Shown: positions 31,221-40,106 of the stretch, one piece after another
Layout: every line of letters starts with the position of its first letter
Numbering within the stretch: position 1 is the first letter of the stretch
NCBI RefSeq assembly: GCF_014489595.1
Contig: NZ_CP060790.1
Coordinates: forward strand, 4,216,001 to 4,280,000
Source of the DNA: Paenacidovorax monticola
GTDB taxonomy: Bacteria; Pseudomonadota; Gammaproteobacteria; Burkholderiales; Burkholderiaceae_C
Direction of reading: 5' to 3'
Length of the DNA: 64,000 bases
The notes under the pieces: generated by a model
What the model was told of the DNA's origin: nothing
The model's input: only the letters and a program-made list of their open reading frames with translations
Database searches by the model: none
Program-made: the position numbers and the translations under genes

Positions 31221-31679
31221 ATGCCCATGTACAAGATTCCCGAATCGGTGCTGGTGGTGGTGCATACGGCGGCGCTCGACGTGCTGCTGATCCGCCGCGC
31301 CGATTCGGCCGACGTGTTCTGGCAGTCGGTGACCGGCAGCAAGGACGCCCGGGACGAGCCCTACGAGGCCACGGCGCTGCGCGAGGTGCAGGAGGAAACG
31401 GGCATCGACGCCTCCGGCCCCGGCTGTACCCTGCGGGACTGGAACCTGGAGAATGTCTACAGCATCTATCCCCAGTGGCTGCACCGCTACGCGCCGGGGG
31501 TGCGGCTGAACACGGAGCGCGTTTTCAGCCTGGAGGTACCCGCTGATACATCCGTGCGGTTGAATCCGCGCGAACATACCGCATTTGCATGGTGGCCCTG
31601 GCGCGAGGCGGCCGAACGCTGCTACTCGCCCTCCAACGCCGAGGCTATTCTTCTGCTGCCCCGATTCGTGAACCCATGA
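31221..31679 (+). CDS. nudB: Dihydroneopterin triphosphate diphosphatase (Nudix)
   Basis: 152 residues. The Nudix box is G-SKDAR-DEP-YEATALREVQEETGI. The overall pattern (PESVLVVVHT at the start, FWQSVTGS, EHTAFAWWPWREA) matches NudB, which removes pyrophosphate from 7,8-dihydroneopterin triphosphate in folate synthesis. folE, the preceding enzyme of the pathway, lies about 2 kb downstream. The stop overlaps the next ATG (ATGA). Confidence 0.9.
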   Translation: MPMYKIPESVLVVVHTAALDVLLIRRADSADVFWQSVTGSKDARDEPYEATALREVQEETGIDASGPGCTLRDWNLENVYSIYPQWLHRYAPGVRLNTERVFSLEVPADTSVRLNPREHTAFAWWPWREAAERCYSPSNAEAILLLPRFVNP

Positions 31680-32437
31680 ACGCCGTCGCTACCTCCTCGC
31701 CTCCGTCCAACCTCCTGCGCGTGGCCACCTACAACATCCACAAGGGGGTGCAGGGCATCGGCCCCGCGCGGCGCCTGGAGATCCACAACCTGGGGCTGGC
31801 CGTGGAGCAGCTCGATGCCGACATCGTCTGCCTGCAGGAGGTGCGCAAGCTCCACCGGCGCGAACAGCACTATTTCGACCGCTGGCCCGACGTGCCCCAG
31901 GCCGAATACCTGGCACCCGAAGGCTACGAGGCCATCTACCGCACCAACGCCTACACGCGCCACGGCGAGCATGGCAATGCGCTGCTCACGCGCTGGCCCG
32001 TGATCGGCCACCAGCACGAAGACATGTCCGACCACCGCTTCGAGCAGCGCGGCCTGCTGCATGTCGAGGTGGAGGTCCAGGGTCGACCGGTGCATGCCAT
32101 CGTGGTGCATCTGGGGTTGATTCCCGGCAGCCGCGTGCGCCAGGTGGAGCAGCTGCAGCGCTTCATCGAGCGCGAGGTGCCCTCCGGCGCGCCCCTGGTC
32201 GTGGCGGGGGACTTCAACGACTGGGGCATGCAGATCAAGCGCATGCTGCGCGCCTTCGGCCTGCACGAGTACGACGATGCGCCGCGCATGTTCACCTACC
32301 CGGCGCGCCTGCCGCTGGTGCAGCTCGACCACGTGTACGTGCGCGGCCTCACGCCGCTCGGACTGCACGTGCCGCGCGGGCGCATCTGGTGGCGCATGTC
32401 GGACCACCTGCCGCTGATCGCCGAATTCCGACTGTGA
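31676..32437 (+). CDS. Endonuclease/exonuclease/phosphatase family protein, YbhP-like
   Basis: 253 residues. EEP-fold motifs in order: VATYNIHKGVQG, VCLQEVRK, GNALLTRWPV, VVAGDFNDWG and a terminal SDHLPLIAEF. It overlaps nudB by four bases at its start and clsB by four at its end. In E. coli the EEP protein YbhP is encoded next to ClsB, so this is likely the same pair. Its own substrate is not established. Confidence 0.85.
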   Translation: MNAVATSSPPSNLLRVATYNIHKGVQGIGPARRLEIHNLGLAVEQLDADIVCLQEVRKLHRREQHYFDRWPDVPQAEYLAPEGYEAIYRTNAYTRHGEHGNALLTRWPVIGHQHEDMSDHRFEQRGLLHVEVEVQGRPVHAIVVHLGLIPGSRVRQVEQLQRFIEREVPSGAPLVVAGDFNDWGMQIKRMLRAFGLHEYDDAPRMFTYPARLPLVQLDHVYVRGLTPLGLHVPRGRIWWRMSDHLPLIAEFRL

Positions 32438-33666
32438 AGCGCACGACGCCGGAATTCAGCGCCGACCACCACGTCCTGCTGCTGCAGGGCGCCACCGAGC
32501 TGTTCCCGGCCCTGGTCCGCGAGATGGACGCCGCGGCCCGCGACATCCGCTTCGAAACCTACATCTTCGACTGCACCGGTTCCGGGGCCGAGGTGGCCGA
32601 GGCGCTCATGCGTGCGGCGCGCCGCGGCGTGCGCACCCGCCTCGTGGTGGACGGCGTGGGCACGGGCCCGCTGTCGCCCGAATGGCAGCGCCGCATGCAC
32701 GAGGCCGGCGTACAGGTGCGCGTGTATTCGCCGCTTGGCCCCCTGGGCCTGCTGCTGCCCATGCGCTGGCGCCGCCTGCACCGCAAGCTCTGCGTGGTGG
32801 ACGGGCGCGTGCTGTTCTGCGGCGGCATCAACGTGCTCGACGATTTGCACGACCCCAACTACGGCATGCTGCCCGCCCCGCGCTTCGACTTCGCCGTGCG
32901 TGCCGAGGGCGGGCTGGTCTCCCAGGCGCGCGATGCCATGGAGCAGCTGTGGTGGCGCATGCAGGCCGTGCGCGATGTGCGCCGGCATCAGCTGCCCGAG
33001 GCCGTGCACGCACTGCGCGAGGCCGCGGGTGCCAGCGCGCAGGAGGCGCCCCTGGCGGACGGTGCCGCCCCGGAGCCCCATATGCGCGCGGCCCTGGTGC
33101 TGCGCGACAACGTGCGCAACCGCAGCCGCATCGAGCGGGCCTACCGCCGTGCGATCGGTGCGGCGCGGCACGAGATCATCATCGCCAACGCCTACTTCCT
33201 GCCTGGTGGAAAGCTGCGCCGGGCGCTGGTGCTGGCGGCGCGGCGCGGCGTGCGCGTGCAACTGCTGCTGCAGGGGCGCTACGAGTACTTCATGCAGTAC
33301 CACGCGGCGCGGCCCGTATACGGCACGCTGCTGCGCGCGGGGGTGGAGATCTACGAGTACGAACCGAGCTTTCTGCACGCCAAGGTGGCCGTGATCGACG
33401 CCCAGGGGCCCCGGCCCTGGGCCACGGTGGGCTCGTCCAACCTCGACCCGCTGTCGCTGCTGCTCGCACGCGAGGCCAACGTGGTGGTCGAGGACGGCGC
33501 CTTCGCCGCCGAGCTGCGCGAGCGCCTGCGCCATGCCATGCGCCATGCGGGGCGGCGCATGGACCCGCGCCGCCACGAGATGCGCCCCTGGCGCGAGCGC
33601 CTGCTGGACCGCGTGGCCTACGCCATCATGCGCGCGGCGCTGTGGGTGACGGGCAAGCGCTATTGA
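32434..33666 (+). CDS. clsB: Cardiolipin synthase B
   Basis: 410 residues with two phospholipase D HKD motifs: H116-x-K118 with D123 in LHRKLCVVDGRVLFCGG, and a second near residue 314 in FLHAKVAVIDAQ followed by GSSNLDP. It joins phosphatidyl groups into cardiolipin at the membrane. I chose GTG 32434, which overlaps the upstream stop; an ATG at 32389 would add 15 residues copied from another gene's frame. Confidence 0.9.
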   Translation: MKRTTPEFSADHHVLLLQGATELFPALVREMDAAARDIRFETYIFDCTGSGAEVAEALMRAARRGVRTRLVVDGVGTGPLSPEWQRRMHEAGVQVRVYSPLGPLGLLLPMRWRRLHRKLCVVDGRVLFCGGINVLDDLHDPNYGMLPAPRFDFAVRAEGGLVSQARDAMEQLWWRMQAVRDVRRHQLPEAVHALREAAGASAQEAPLADGAAPEPHMRAALVLRDNVRNRSRIERAYRRAIGAARHEIIIANAYFLPGGKLRRALVLAARRGVRVQLLLQGRYEYFMQYHAARPVYGTLLRAGVEIYEYEPSFLHAKVAVIDAQGPRPWATVGSSNLDPLSLLLAREANVVVEDGAFAAELRERLRHAMRHAGRRMDPRRHEMRPWRERLLDRVAYAIMRAALWVTGKRY

Positions 33667-33667
33667 G

Positions 33668-33728
33668 TTTGCTATCAAATAAATAGCTGCATGCGCTCAT
33701 TGGGTAAGCGCTGAAGGCCCAAAACCCT
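33668..33728. repeat. Two-stem intergenic repeat, copy D
   Basis: Lies between clsB and folE. Stem 1 pairs GCTAT (33671-33675) with ATAGC (33683-33687); stem 2 pairs GCGCT (33693-33697) with AGCGC (33707-33711); a GAAGGCC tail follows. It is the clearest copy in the window. Confidence 0.8.
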
Positions 33729-33767
33729 TGGGGCATCCGGCGCGGCATTCGCTGTTACCATGCCAGC

Positions 33768-34493
33768 ATGTTCAGACAACTCGCTGCCGACATGAACCCA
33801 GCCAACCCGGACGAAGGCACGCCCGTTTCGGTCAAGATCCGCGAGCGGATCACGGCGGCCCGCAAGCGCTTCCATGCCAACGACAACATCGCGGAATTCC
33901 TGCAGCCCGGCGAGCTGGAACAACTGCTGGACGAGGTCGAGTCCAAGATGCAGGGCGTGCTCGACAGCATGGTGATCGATACCGCGGGCGACCACAACAC
34001 CCAGAACACCGCTCGCCGCGTGGCCAAGATGTACATCAACGAGGTGTTCAAGGGCCGCTATGCCCAGGCGCCCACCATCACCGAGTTCCCGAACGCCGAG
34101 CACCTCAACGAGCTCATGATCGTGGGCCCCATCACCGTGCGCAGCGCCTGCAGCCACCACTTCTGCCCCGTGATCGGCAAGATCTGGATCGGCGTGCTGC
34201 CCAACGAACACACCAACGTGATCGGCCTGTCGAAGTATGCGCGCCTGGTCGACTGGGTCATGGGCCGCCCGCAGATCCAGGAGGAGGCCGTGGTGCAACT
34301 GGCCGACCTCATCATGGAAAAGACCCAGCCCGACGGGCTGGGCATCGTCATGGAGGCCAGCCACTTCTGCATGTCCTGGCGCGGCGTGCGCGAGATGGAC
34401 AGCAAGATGATCAACTCCGTGATGCGGGGCGTGTTCCTGACCAACCCCACGCTGCGCCGCGAATTCCTGTCACTCATTCCCGGGAGGAACTGA
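33768..34493 (+). CDS. folE: GTP cyclohydrolase I
   Basis: 241 residues. Zinc ligands lie in SACSHHFCPV (Cys128 and His131), with the third Cys in SHFCMSWRGV. The enzyme converts GTP to 7,8-dihydroneopterin triphosphate, the first step to folate. A second in-frame ATG at 33792 is a possible start. A blue-light sensor gene follows after only three bases. Confidence 0.95.
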   Translation: MFRQLAADMNPANPDEGTPVSVKIRERITAARKRFHANDNIAEFLQPGELEQLLDEVESKMQGVLDSMVIDTAGDHNTQNTARRVAKMYINEVFKGRYAQAPTITEFPNAEHLNELMIVGPITVRSACSHHFCPVIGKIWIGVLPNEHTNVIGLSKYARLVDWVMGRPQIQEEAVVQLADLIMEKTQPDGLGIVMEASHFCMSWRGVREMDSKMINSVMRGVFLTNPTLRREFLSLIPGRN

Positions 34494-34496
34494 GCC

Positions 34497-34919
34497 ATGC
34501 TGGTCCGTCTGCTCTACGTCAGCCGCGCCGTCGATACTTCGCCTGCGGCCATCGAAGCCATCCTCACGCAATCGCGCCTGCACAACCCCGCCAGCGGCAT
34601 CACGGGCGTGCTGTGCTACGGCGGCGGCATCTTCCTGCAGGCCATCGAGGGCGGCCGCTCGGCCGTCAGCGAGCTGTACGGCCACATTCAGCGCGATGCG
34701 CGCCACAAGGACGTGGAGCTGCTCGCGTTCGAGGAAATCTCCGAGCGCCGCTTCGGCGGCTGGACCATGGGCCAGGTGAACCTCGCCAAGCTCAACCACT
34801 CCATCGTGCTCAAGTACTCCGAGAAGCCCGAGTTCGATCCCTATGCGGCCTCGGGCAGGGTGTCGTTCGCGCTGCTCGAAGAGCTCATGGCGACAGCGTC
34901 TATCATCGGCCGCGCTTGA
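34497..34919 (+). CDS. BLUF-domain blue-light sensor
   Basis: 140 residues, essentially a single BLUF domain with a short C-terminal helix. The photochemical residues are all present: Tyr7, Asn30, Gln48, Trp89 and Met91 in the GGWTMG block, with the FAD-pocket sequence GITGVLCYGGGIFLQAIEG. It should bind FAD and sense blue light, but it carries no output domain, so it must act through a protein partner. The gene starts three bases after folE stops, implying co-translation; a GC-rich hairpin follows. Confidence 0.93.
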   Translation: MLVRLLYVSRAVDTSPAAIEAILTQSRLHNPASGITGVLCYGGGIFLQAIEGGRSAVSELYGHIQRDARHKDVELLAFEEISERRFGGWTMGQVNLAKLNHSIVLKYSEKPEFDPYAASGRVSFALLEELMATASIIGRA

Positions 34920-34923
34920 GAAA

Positions 34924-34950
34924 GGCCGGCGCCTTGCTCAAGCGCCGGCC
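34924..34950. terminator. GC-rich hairpin after the BLUF gene
   Basis: A GGCCGGCGC/GCGCCGGCC stem with TTG/CAA pairing in the loop. There is no T tract, so termination would be weak or protein-dependent. Confidence 0.45.
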
Positions 34951-35074
34951 CCTGCCAGCCCCGCCGTGTTCGCCGTAGGGCAGCACGGCTGCGCACCCCG
35001 AGTCCGCCCGGACCGGCTCGCTCCGTACATCCCCGCCCCCATTCCCCGCCCTTCCGGGCGCACCGCTTCGCGCC

Positions 35075-35956
35075 ATGTCGCTCAACGCCTTCGCCCTCAT
35101 CATCCTCGCGGGCCTGATCCACGCCTGCTGGAACATCGCCGCCAAGAAGGCCGGGGGCGACTCGCGCTTCGCGTTCTTCACCTCGGCGCTCATGATGGTG
35201 GTGTGGGCGCCGCTGGGCTGGTGGCTGGGGCGCGAGGCCGTGCCGCTCTGGGGGGCCGTGGAGTGGGGCTTCGTTGCGGCCAGCGGCCTGCTGCACGTGG
35301 CGTACTACGTGATCCTGCTGCGCGGCTACCGGCGGGCCGACCTCACGGTGGTCTATCCGCTCGCGCGCGGATCGGGGCCGCTGCTGTCGTCGTTCGTGGC
35401 CATCACGCTGCTGGGTGAGAAGCTCTCGCTGCTCGGCGGCCTGGGCATCGCGGGCGTGGTGGGCGGCGTGTTCCTCATCGCGGGCGGGCCCGCGCTGCTG
35501 CGCGCCACGCACGACCCGGCCGCGCGCGAGCGCGTGCACACCGGCATGTTCTACGGCGTGCTCACGGGCGCCTTCATCGCGGCCTACACGGTGGTGGACG
35601 GCTATGCGGTCAAGGTGCTGCTGATGTCGCCCATTCTCGTGGACTACATGGGCAACTTCGTGCGCGTGGCCGTGCTCGCGCCCACGGTGCTGCGCGACCT
35701 GCCCACGGCGCGCAGCCTGTGGCGCGCGCAGTGGCGCTTCGCGCTGCTCGTGGCGGCCGTGAGCCCCATTGCCTATGTGCTCGTGCTCTATGCGATGCGC
35801 GAGGCCCCCATGTCGCACGTGGCGCCCGCGCGCGAAGTCTCCATGCTGTTCGCCGCGCTGATCGGCGGCCACCTGCTCAACGAGGGCGACCGCGCTGCGC
35901 GCATCGCGGGCGCGGCGCTCATCGCAGCGGGCGTGACGGCGCTGGCGCTGGGGTAA
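35075..35956 (+). CDS. DMT-superfamily transporter (EamA-like)
   Basis: 293 residues with about ten membrane helices in two EamA repeats; the second repeat ends AREVSMLFAALIGGHLLNEGD. Typical of metabolite or drug exporters of the DMT superfamily; the substrate is unknown. It lies three bases before the DUF429 gene and may be coupled with it. Confidence 0.85.
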   Translation: MSLNAFALIILAGLIHACWNIAAKKAGGDSRFAFFTSALMMVVWAPLGWWLGREAVPLWGAVEWGFVAASGLLHVAYYVILLRGYRRADLTVVYPLARGSGPLLSSFVAITLLGEKLSLLGGLGIAGVVGGVFLIAGGPALLRATHDPAARERVHTGMFYGVLTGAFIAAYTVVDGYAVKVLLMSPILVDYMGNFVRVAVLAPTVLRDLPTARSLWRAQWRFALLVAAVSPIAYVLVLYAMREAPMSHVAPAREVSMLFAALIGGHLLNEGDRAARIAGAALIAAGVTALALG

Positions 35957-35959
35957 GGC

Positions 35960-36805
35960 ATGGTGCCGGCGCCGCTCCTGATCGGCTGCGACTTTTCCAG
36001 CAGCCCCAGCCGGCGCAAGCCCATCGTGCTCGCGCAGGGGCACCGGCAGGGCGCGCGCGTGGTGCTCGCGGGGCTGGAACGGTTCGAAAGCCTGGAGGCC
36101 TTCGGCCGGTGGCTGGCGGCTCCGCGCGCCTGGGTGGGCGGGTTCGACCTGCCGTTCGGCCTGCCGCGCGAACTGGTGCAGGCACTCGGCTGGCCGCTCG
36201 ACTGGGGGGCGTGCATGGCGCATTACAGGGGCCTCGCGCGTGCGCAGATCCGCGATGCGTTCGCGGGCTTCTGCGCAGCGCGGCCCGAGGGCGCCAAGTT
36301 CGCGCACCGCGCGACCGATGGGCCCGCAGGCTCCAGCCCGTCGATGAAATGGGTGAATCCACCCGTGGCCTACATGCTGCATGCGGGCGTGCCGCTGCTG
36401 CTGGACGCGGGTGTGCACCTGCCGGGGCTGTGGTCGGGCCCGCAGCATGCGGACGGGGCGCAGCGCGTCGCGCTCGAGGCCTATCCGGGCCTGCTGGCAC
36501 GTGAAGTGCTGGGACGGCGCAGCTACAAGAGCGACGACAAGGCCAAACACACGCCCGAGCGGCTCATCGCGCGCAAGGACCTGCTCTCCGCGCTGGAGAT
36601 CGGCCGCACCCGCCTGGGCCTGCGCTTGGTGCTGAGCCCCGCGCAGCACGATGCCCTGGCGCAGGATGCGAGCGGTGACAGCCTGGATGCCGCGCTGTGT
36701 CTGCTGCAGGCCGCCTGGGGCCAGCGGCGCCATGCCGAGGGCGACGCGCTCTACGGCCTGCCGCCCGGGCTCGATCCGCTCGAAGGCTGGATTGTTACGG
36801 TTTGA
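35960..36805 (+). CDS. DUF429 family protein
   Basis: 281 residues. IGCDFSSSPSRRKPI at the N-terminus, GGFDLPFGLPRELV, and a C-terminal DSLDAALCLLQAAW with conserved Asp fit DUF429, a predicted RNase H-like fold. No activity is established for the family. It is probably co-transcribed with the upstream DMT transporter. Confidence 0.78.
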   Translation: MVPAPLLIGCDFSSSPSRRKPIVLAQGHRQGARVVLAGLERFESLEAFGRWLAAPRAWVGGFDLPFGLPRELVQALGWPLDWGACMAHYRGLARAQIRDAFAGFCAARPEGAKFAHRATDGPAGSSPSMKWVNPPVAYMLHAGVPLLLDAGVHLPGLWSGPQHADGAQRVALEAYPGLLAREVLGRRSYKSDDKAKHTPERLIARKDLLSALEIGRTRLGLRLVLSPAQHDALAQDASGDSLDAALCLLQAAWGQRRHAEGDALYGLPPGLDPLEGWIVTV

Positions 36806-36879
36806 TACGTTCGTGCCGTAGGCGCTTCATGCGGGCTGCGCAGAATGCGCAGCCATTCCAATCCTTGCAGGGTGTCGGC

Positions 36880-37844
36880 ATGCTTCTCCTTCGTTTTCGC
36901 CGGGTCCGCGCCGCTGCGCGCCCCATGCTCTGGGGGCCGTGGCCGTCCTGGCCTGCCTGGCCGGTGCGGCCGTCCAGGCCGGGCCGCTGCGCGACCGCAT
37001 GGCGCAGCATGCCGATGAGGGGCTGGACGATGGCGCCGCCGAAGCCACGGGCGCGGCGTGGCGCCCTCCCGCACCGATGCGCGTGCTGCGCGATCTGCCC
37101 TATGGCCCGCATGCGCGCCAGCGCATGGACGTGTACCTGCCGCCGCACCCCCAGGGCGCGCCCGTGGTGTTCATGGTGCACGGCGGCGCCTGGAAGACGG
37201 GCGACAAGGCCATGGCCCGCGTGGTGCAGCACAAGGTGGAGCGCTGGGTGCCGCAGGGCGTGGTGTTCGTTTCCGTCAACTACCGGCTGCTGCCCGAGGC
37301 CGGACCGCTGGTGCAGGTGGAGGACGTGGCGCGCGCGCTGGCCGAGGCGCAGCGCCTGGCTCCCGGCTGGGGCGCCGATCCGCAGCGCTTCGTGGCCATG
37401 GGCCACTCGGCGGGGGCGCACCTCGTGGCGCTGCTCGCGGCACAGCCCGCGCTCATGCAGCAGCAGGGCGCACGGCCTGTGCGCGCCACCGTGGCGCTCG
37501 ACAGCGCGGCGCTCGACGTGCCGGCCGTCATGCAGCAGCGCCACCTGCGCCTGTACGACGCGGCCTTCGGGGCCGACCCGGCACAATGGGCGCTGGCTTC
37601 GCCCGTGCAGCAATTGCGCCAGGCCACTGCGCCGGTGCTGGCCGTGTGTTCCAGCCGCCGGCGCATCGCCTGCGGCCAGGCCCAGCGCTTCGCGGCCCAG
37701 GGCCGTTCACTGGGCATGCGCGTGGAGGTGCTGCCGCAAGACCTCTCGCACCGTGAGACCAACGAGCACCTGGGCCTGTCCGGCCCCTATACCGAGTCTG
37801 TGGAGGCCTTCCTGCGCTCGGTCGATGCGAAGATGCTGCCATGA
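36880..37844 (+). CDS. Secreted alpha/beta hydrolase (esterase), frame disrupted
   Basis: Frame-corrected length 321 residues. The five-G run at 36932-36936 needs one more G; the repair joins an Arg-rich start at ATG 36880 to a hydrophobic core ending VQA, making a full signal peptide. Without it the only start is an internal GTG at 36939 with half a signal. Catalytic features: oxyanion-hole HGGAW, nucleophile elbow GHSAGAH, and a late His in SHRETNEHLG. It resembles carboxylesterases of the BD-FAE/HSL type; the substrate is unknown. Confidence 0.78.
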
Positions 37845-38101
37845 CCACAGCCCCGCACCACCTTCTGCAGCGCCGTGCCGCCCTCATCGGTGCGGCCGCA
37901 TCGCTGGCGGCACTGGGGGACGCCCGGGCCGCGCCCGCGCCCTGGTACTACTGGCGCAGCAAGCTCAACGGCGCCCGCGTCTGCGCGCAGACCTCGCCCG
38001 GCGAAGGCTGGGTGCAGGACAGCGAGCCCTACGAAGGCCCGATGTGCCAGCCGCGCCGCCGCGTGTTCGTGCTGCCTGAGAAGCAGGGCAATCCACGATG
38101 A
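37841..38101 (+). CDS. Small secreted protein of unknown function
   Basis: 86 residues. A twin-Arg-containing signal sequence (about 1-31, ending ARA) precedes a short mature part with WYYWRSKLNG, two Cys and CQPRRRVFVLPE. Its ATG overlaps the esterase stop (ATGA), so the two are co-translated and probably exported together. I recognise no family. Confidence 0.65.
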   Translation: MTTAPHHLLQRRAALIGAAASLAALGDARAAPAPWYYWRSKLNGARVCAQTSPGEGWVQDSEPYEGPMCQPRRRVFVLPEKQGNPR

Positions 38102-38154
38102 ACGGGGCCCGGGGCGGCGGGCACAATGGCCTTTTGCCTTCCTGAGCCTGTTCC

Positions 38155-38799
38155 ATGCCTTCGATCGAAACCCTCATCGCCTTCTTCGGCGTCGCCGTGC
38201 TGCTGGGCCTCACGCCCGGGCCCGACAACGTCTTCGTGCTGCTGCAGTCCGCGCAGCGCGGCTGGCGCGCGGGCATGTGCGTGGTGCTGGGCCTGTGCAT
38301 GGGCCTCGTGGTGCACACGGCCGCCGTGGCGCTCGGGCTGGCGGCGGTGTTCGCGGCGTCGAGCATGGCGTTCACGGTGCTGAAGATGCTGGGCGCCGCG
38401 TACCTGGCCTGGCTGGCCTGGCAGGCGCTGCGCGCGCCGGCCGCCGTGCCGGGCGGGGCCGGCTCCGAGCCAGAAGCGGCAGGCCGCGCCGGCGGGCTGG
38501 CCCGCATGGTGGGGCGCGGCATGGTCATGAACCTCACCAACCCCAAGGTGCTGATTTTCTTCCTGGCGTTTCTGCCGCAGTTCGCCGATCCGGCACGCGG
38601 CAGCGTGGCCGTGCAGCTCATGGTGCTGGGCGTGGTGTTCATGCTGGCCACGCTGATCGTGTTCGGCGCCATCGCCTGCTTTTCGGGCGTGTTCGGCGCG
38701 GTGCTGCTGCGCTCGGCGCGTGCGCAGACCGTGCTCAACCGCGTGGCGGGCCTGGTGTTCCTGGGGCTCGCGGTGCGGCTCGCGACCGCCCAGCGCTGA
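38155..38799 (+). CDS. LysE-family amino acid exporter
   Basis: 214 residues with six membrane helices. The N-terminal LLGLTPGPDNVFVLLQSAQRG block and MNLTNPKVLIFFLAFLPQF are hallmarks of LysE/RhtB exporters. The exported compound is likely an amino acid or derivative. A repeat copy that contains a terminator-like hairpin follows. Confidence 0.9.
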   Translation: MPSIETLIAFFGVAVLLGLTPGPDNVFVLLQSAQRGWRAGMCVVLGLCMGLVVHTAAVALGLAAVFAASSMAFTVLKMLGAAYLAWLAWQALRAPAAVPGGAGSEPEAAGRAGGLARMVGRGMVMNLTNPKVLIFFLAFLPQFADPARGSVAVQLMVLGVVFMLATLIVFGAIACFSGVFGAVLLRSARAQTVLNRVAGLVFLGLAVRLATAQR

Positions 38800-38857
38800 C
38801 TATTGATTTCATAGCTGCCAGCGCCCGCCCCGTGGGCGCAGTAGCGCCTTTTTGTCA
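38799..38857. repeat. Two-stem intergenic repeat, copy E
   Basis: ACTATTGATTTCATAGCTG begins the element, followed by GCGCCC/GGGCGC pairing and an AGCGCC end. This copy appears to serve as the end of the lysE transcript. Confidence 0.65.
38835..38853 (+). terminator. Terminator after lysE, within repeat copy E
   Basis: GGCGC-AGTA-GCGCC followed by five T. It overlaps the 3' half of the repeat copy. Confidence 0.7.
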
Positions 38858-38892
38858 TTGGCATGCCGTGGTGGTCTGCCGATAATGGCGGC

Positions 38893-39582
38893 ATGACCGA
38901 ACTGATCCTCGTGCGCCATGGTGAAACCGACTGGAACCGCGAGCTGCGCTTCCAGGGCCAGGTGGATGTGCCCCTGAACGCCACGGGCCATGAGCAGGCG
39001 CGGCGCCTGGCCGGGCGGCTCGCGGCCGAGCGCGTGGCGGTGGACCATCTCGCCAGCAGCGACCTCGTGCGCGCCCGCCAGACGGCGGCGCCGCTGCTGG
39101 GCCAGTTGCTGCCGGCCCTGTCCATCGAGACGCTCACCGATCCCGGCCTGCGCGAGCAGAGCTTCGGCCTGGTGGATGGCCTGCGCGTGCCGGACATCCA
39201 GCGCGACCACGCCGAGGCCTGGGCCCGGTGGCTGCGCTTCGAGCCCGACGGCGGCATGCCCGGTGGCGAGACAGCGCGCCAGTTCCACGCGCGCGTGATG
39301 GACGCCCTGCAGCGGCTGGCCCAGGCGCAGCCGGGGCGCACTGTGGTGGTGGTCACGCATGGCGGCGTGCTCGACATGGTGTGGCGCACGGCCCAGGGCC
39401 TGGGGCTGGCGGGGCCGCGCCGCAGCAGCATTCCCAATGCCGCGCTCAACCGCGTGCGGCTGAGCGAAGGCGGCGGCATCGACATCCTGCAGTGGGCCGA
39501 TACGCGCCACCTCGAAGGGCTGCCCGCGCAGCCCGTCTACGACCAGACCCGGCTCGCGGCCGCATCGGGCGCGCAGGCGTAG
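38893..39582 (+). CDS. Histidine phosphatase superfamily protein
   Basis: 229 residues. LILVRHGETDWN at the N-terminus carries the catalytic His, and VVVVTHGGVLDMVWR the second. Members include phosphoglycerate mutases, alpha-ribazole phosphatases and broad phosphatases; this sequence does not settle which. A GATAAT box ends seven bases before ATG 38893, so this message may also be nearly leaderless. Confidence 0.88.
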   Translation: MTELILVRHGETDWNRELRFQGQVDVPLNATGHEQARRLAGRLAAERVAVDHLASSDLVRARQTAAPLLGQLLPALSIETLTDPGLREQSFGLVDGLRVPDIQRDHAEAWARWLRFEPDGGMPGGETARQFHARVMDALQRLAQAQPGRTVVVVTHGGVLDMVWRTAQGLGLAGPRRSSIPNAALNRVRLSEGGGIDILQWADTRHLEGLPAQPVYDQTRLAAASGAQA

Positions 39583-39595
39583 CGCCGCCGCGCGA

Positions 39596-39994
39596 TCACA
39601 CGCCGGCCTGCTGGTGCCGCCATTCCTGCGTGCGGCCGCCATAGCCATAGGCCGCCGCGCGGGCGTCGATCAGGTGCACGTAGCTCACCTCGTGCAGGCG
39701 CGGCAGCAGCGCGGCAAAGGCCGCGTACACCTCGCGCACGTAGCGCGCCTTCTCGGCCTTGGTATTGGTCTCGTCGGTGATGCTGATGTCGAGGTGGAAT
39801 GCGCTCTGCCCGAGCGTGGCGAGCGACTCCCCACCGATGAACCACTGCTCGGCCGGAATGAATTGCACCGTCGTGGCGATGACCGGCAATAGCTTGCCGA
39901 GCACGCTCTGGGTCAGTTCGGCAACGGCATCGGCGGCGCGGCGGGCCAGGGCGGCATCGGGTGCGCCGCTCAGATGGATCACGGTATGGGGCAT
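39596..39994 (-). CDS. Tautomerase-superfamily protein
   Basis: 132 residues. The start MPHTVIHLSG leaves an N-terminal Pro after Met removal, the catalytic base of the 4-oxalocrotonate tautomerase/MIF superfamily. The length is about twice a 4-OT subunit, so two beta-alpha-beta units may be fused. It is divergent from a LysR regulator that probably controls it. Confidence 0.8.
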   Translation of the reverse strand: MPHTVIHLSGAPDAALARRAADAVAELTQSVLGKLLPVIATTVQFIPAEQWFIGGESLATLGQSAFHLDISITDETNTKAEKARYVREVYAAFAALLPRLHEVSYVHLIDARAAAYGYGGRTQEWRHQQAGV

Positions 39995-40106
39995 GGAGAA
40001 CTCCTGGATGGGATTGGATGGGGTGATTCTTGGCCTTTTCTTTCCATCCGAAAAGCAGGATCATTGGATGATATGCATTCGAATAACCGTTGAATGAAGG
40101 GCGCCT
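39995..40106. promoter_or_regulatory. Tautomerase/LysR divergent control region
   Basis: 112 bases that are notably A/T-richer than their surroundings. An ATTCGAAT palindrome lies near 40077-40084, and GGATGATATGCATTC sits just before it. A LysR-type binding site is likely here, but I cannot define it. Confidence 0.35.
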
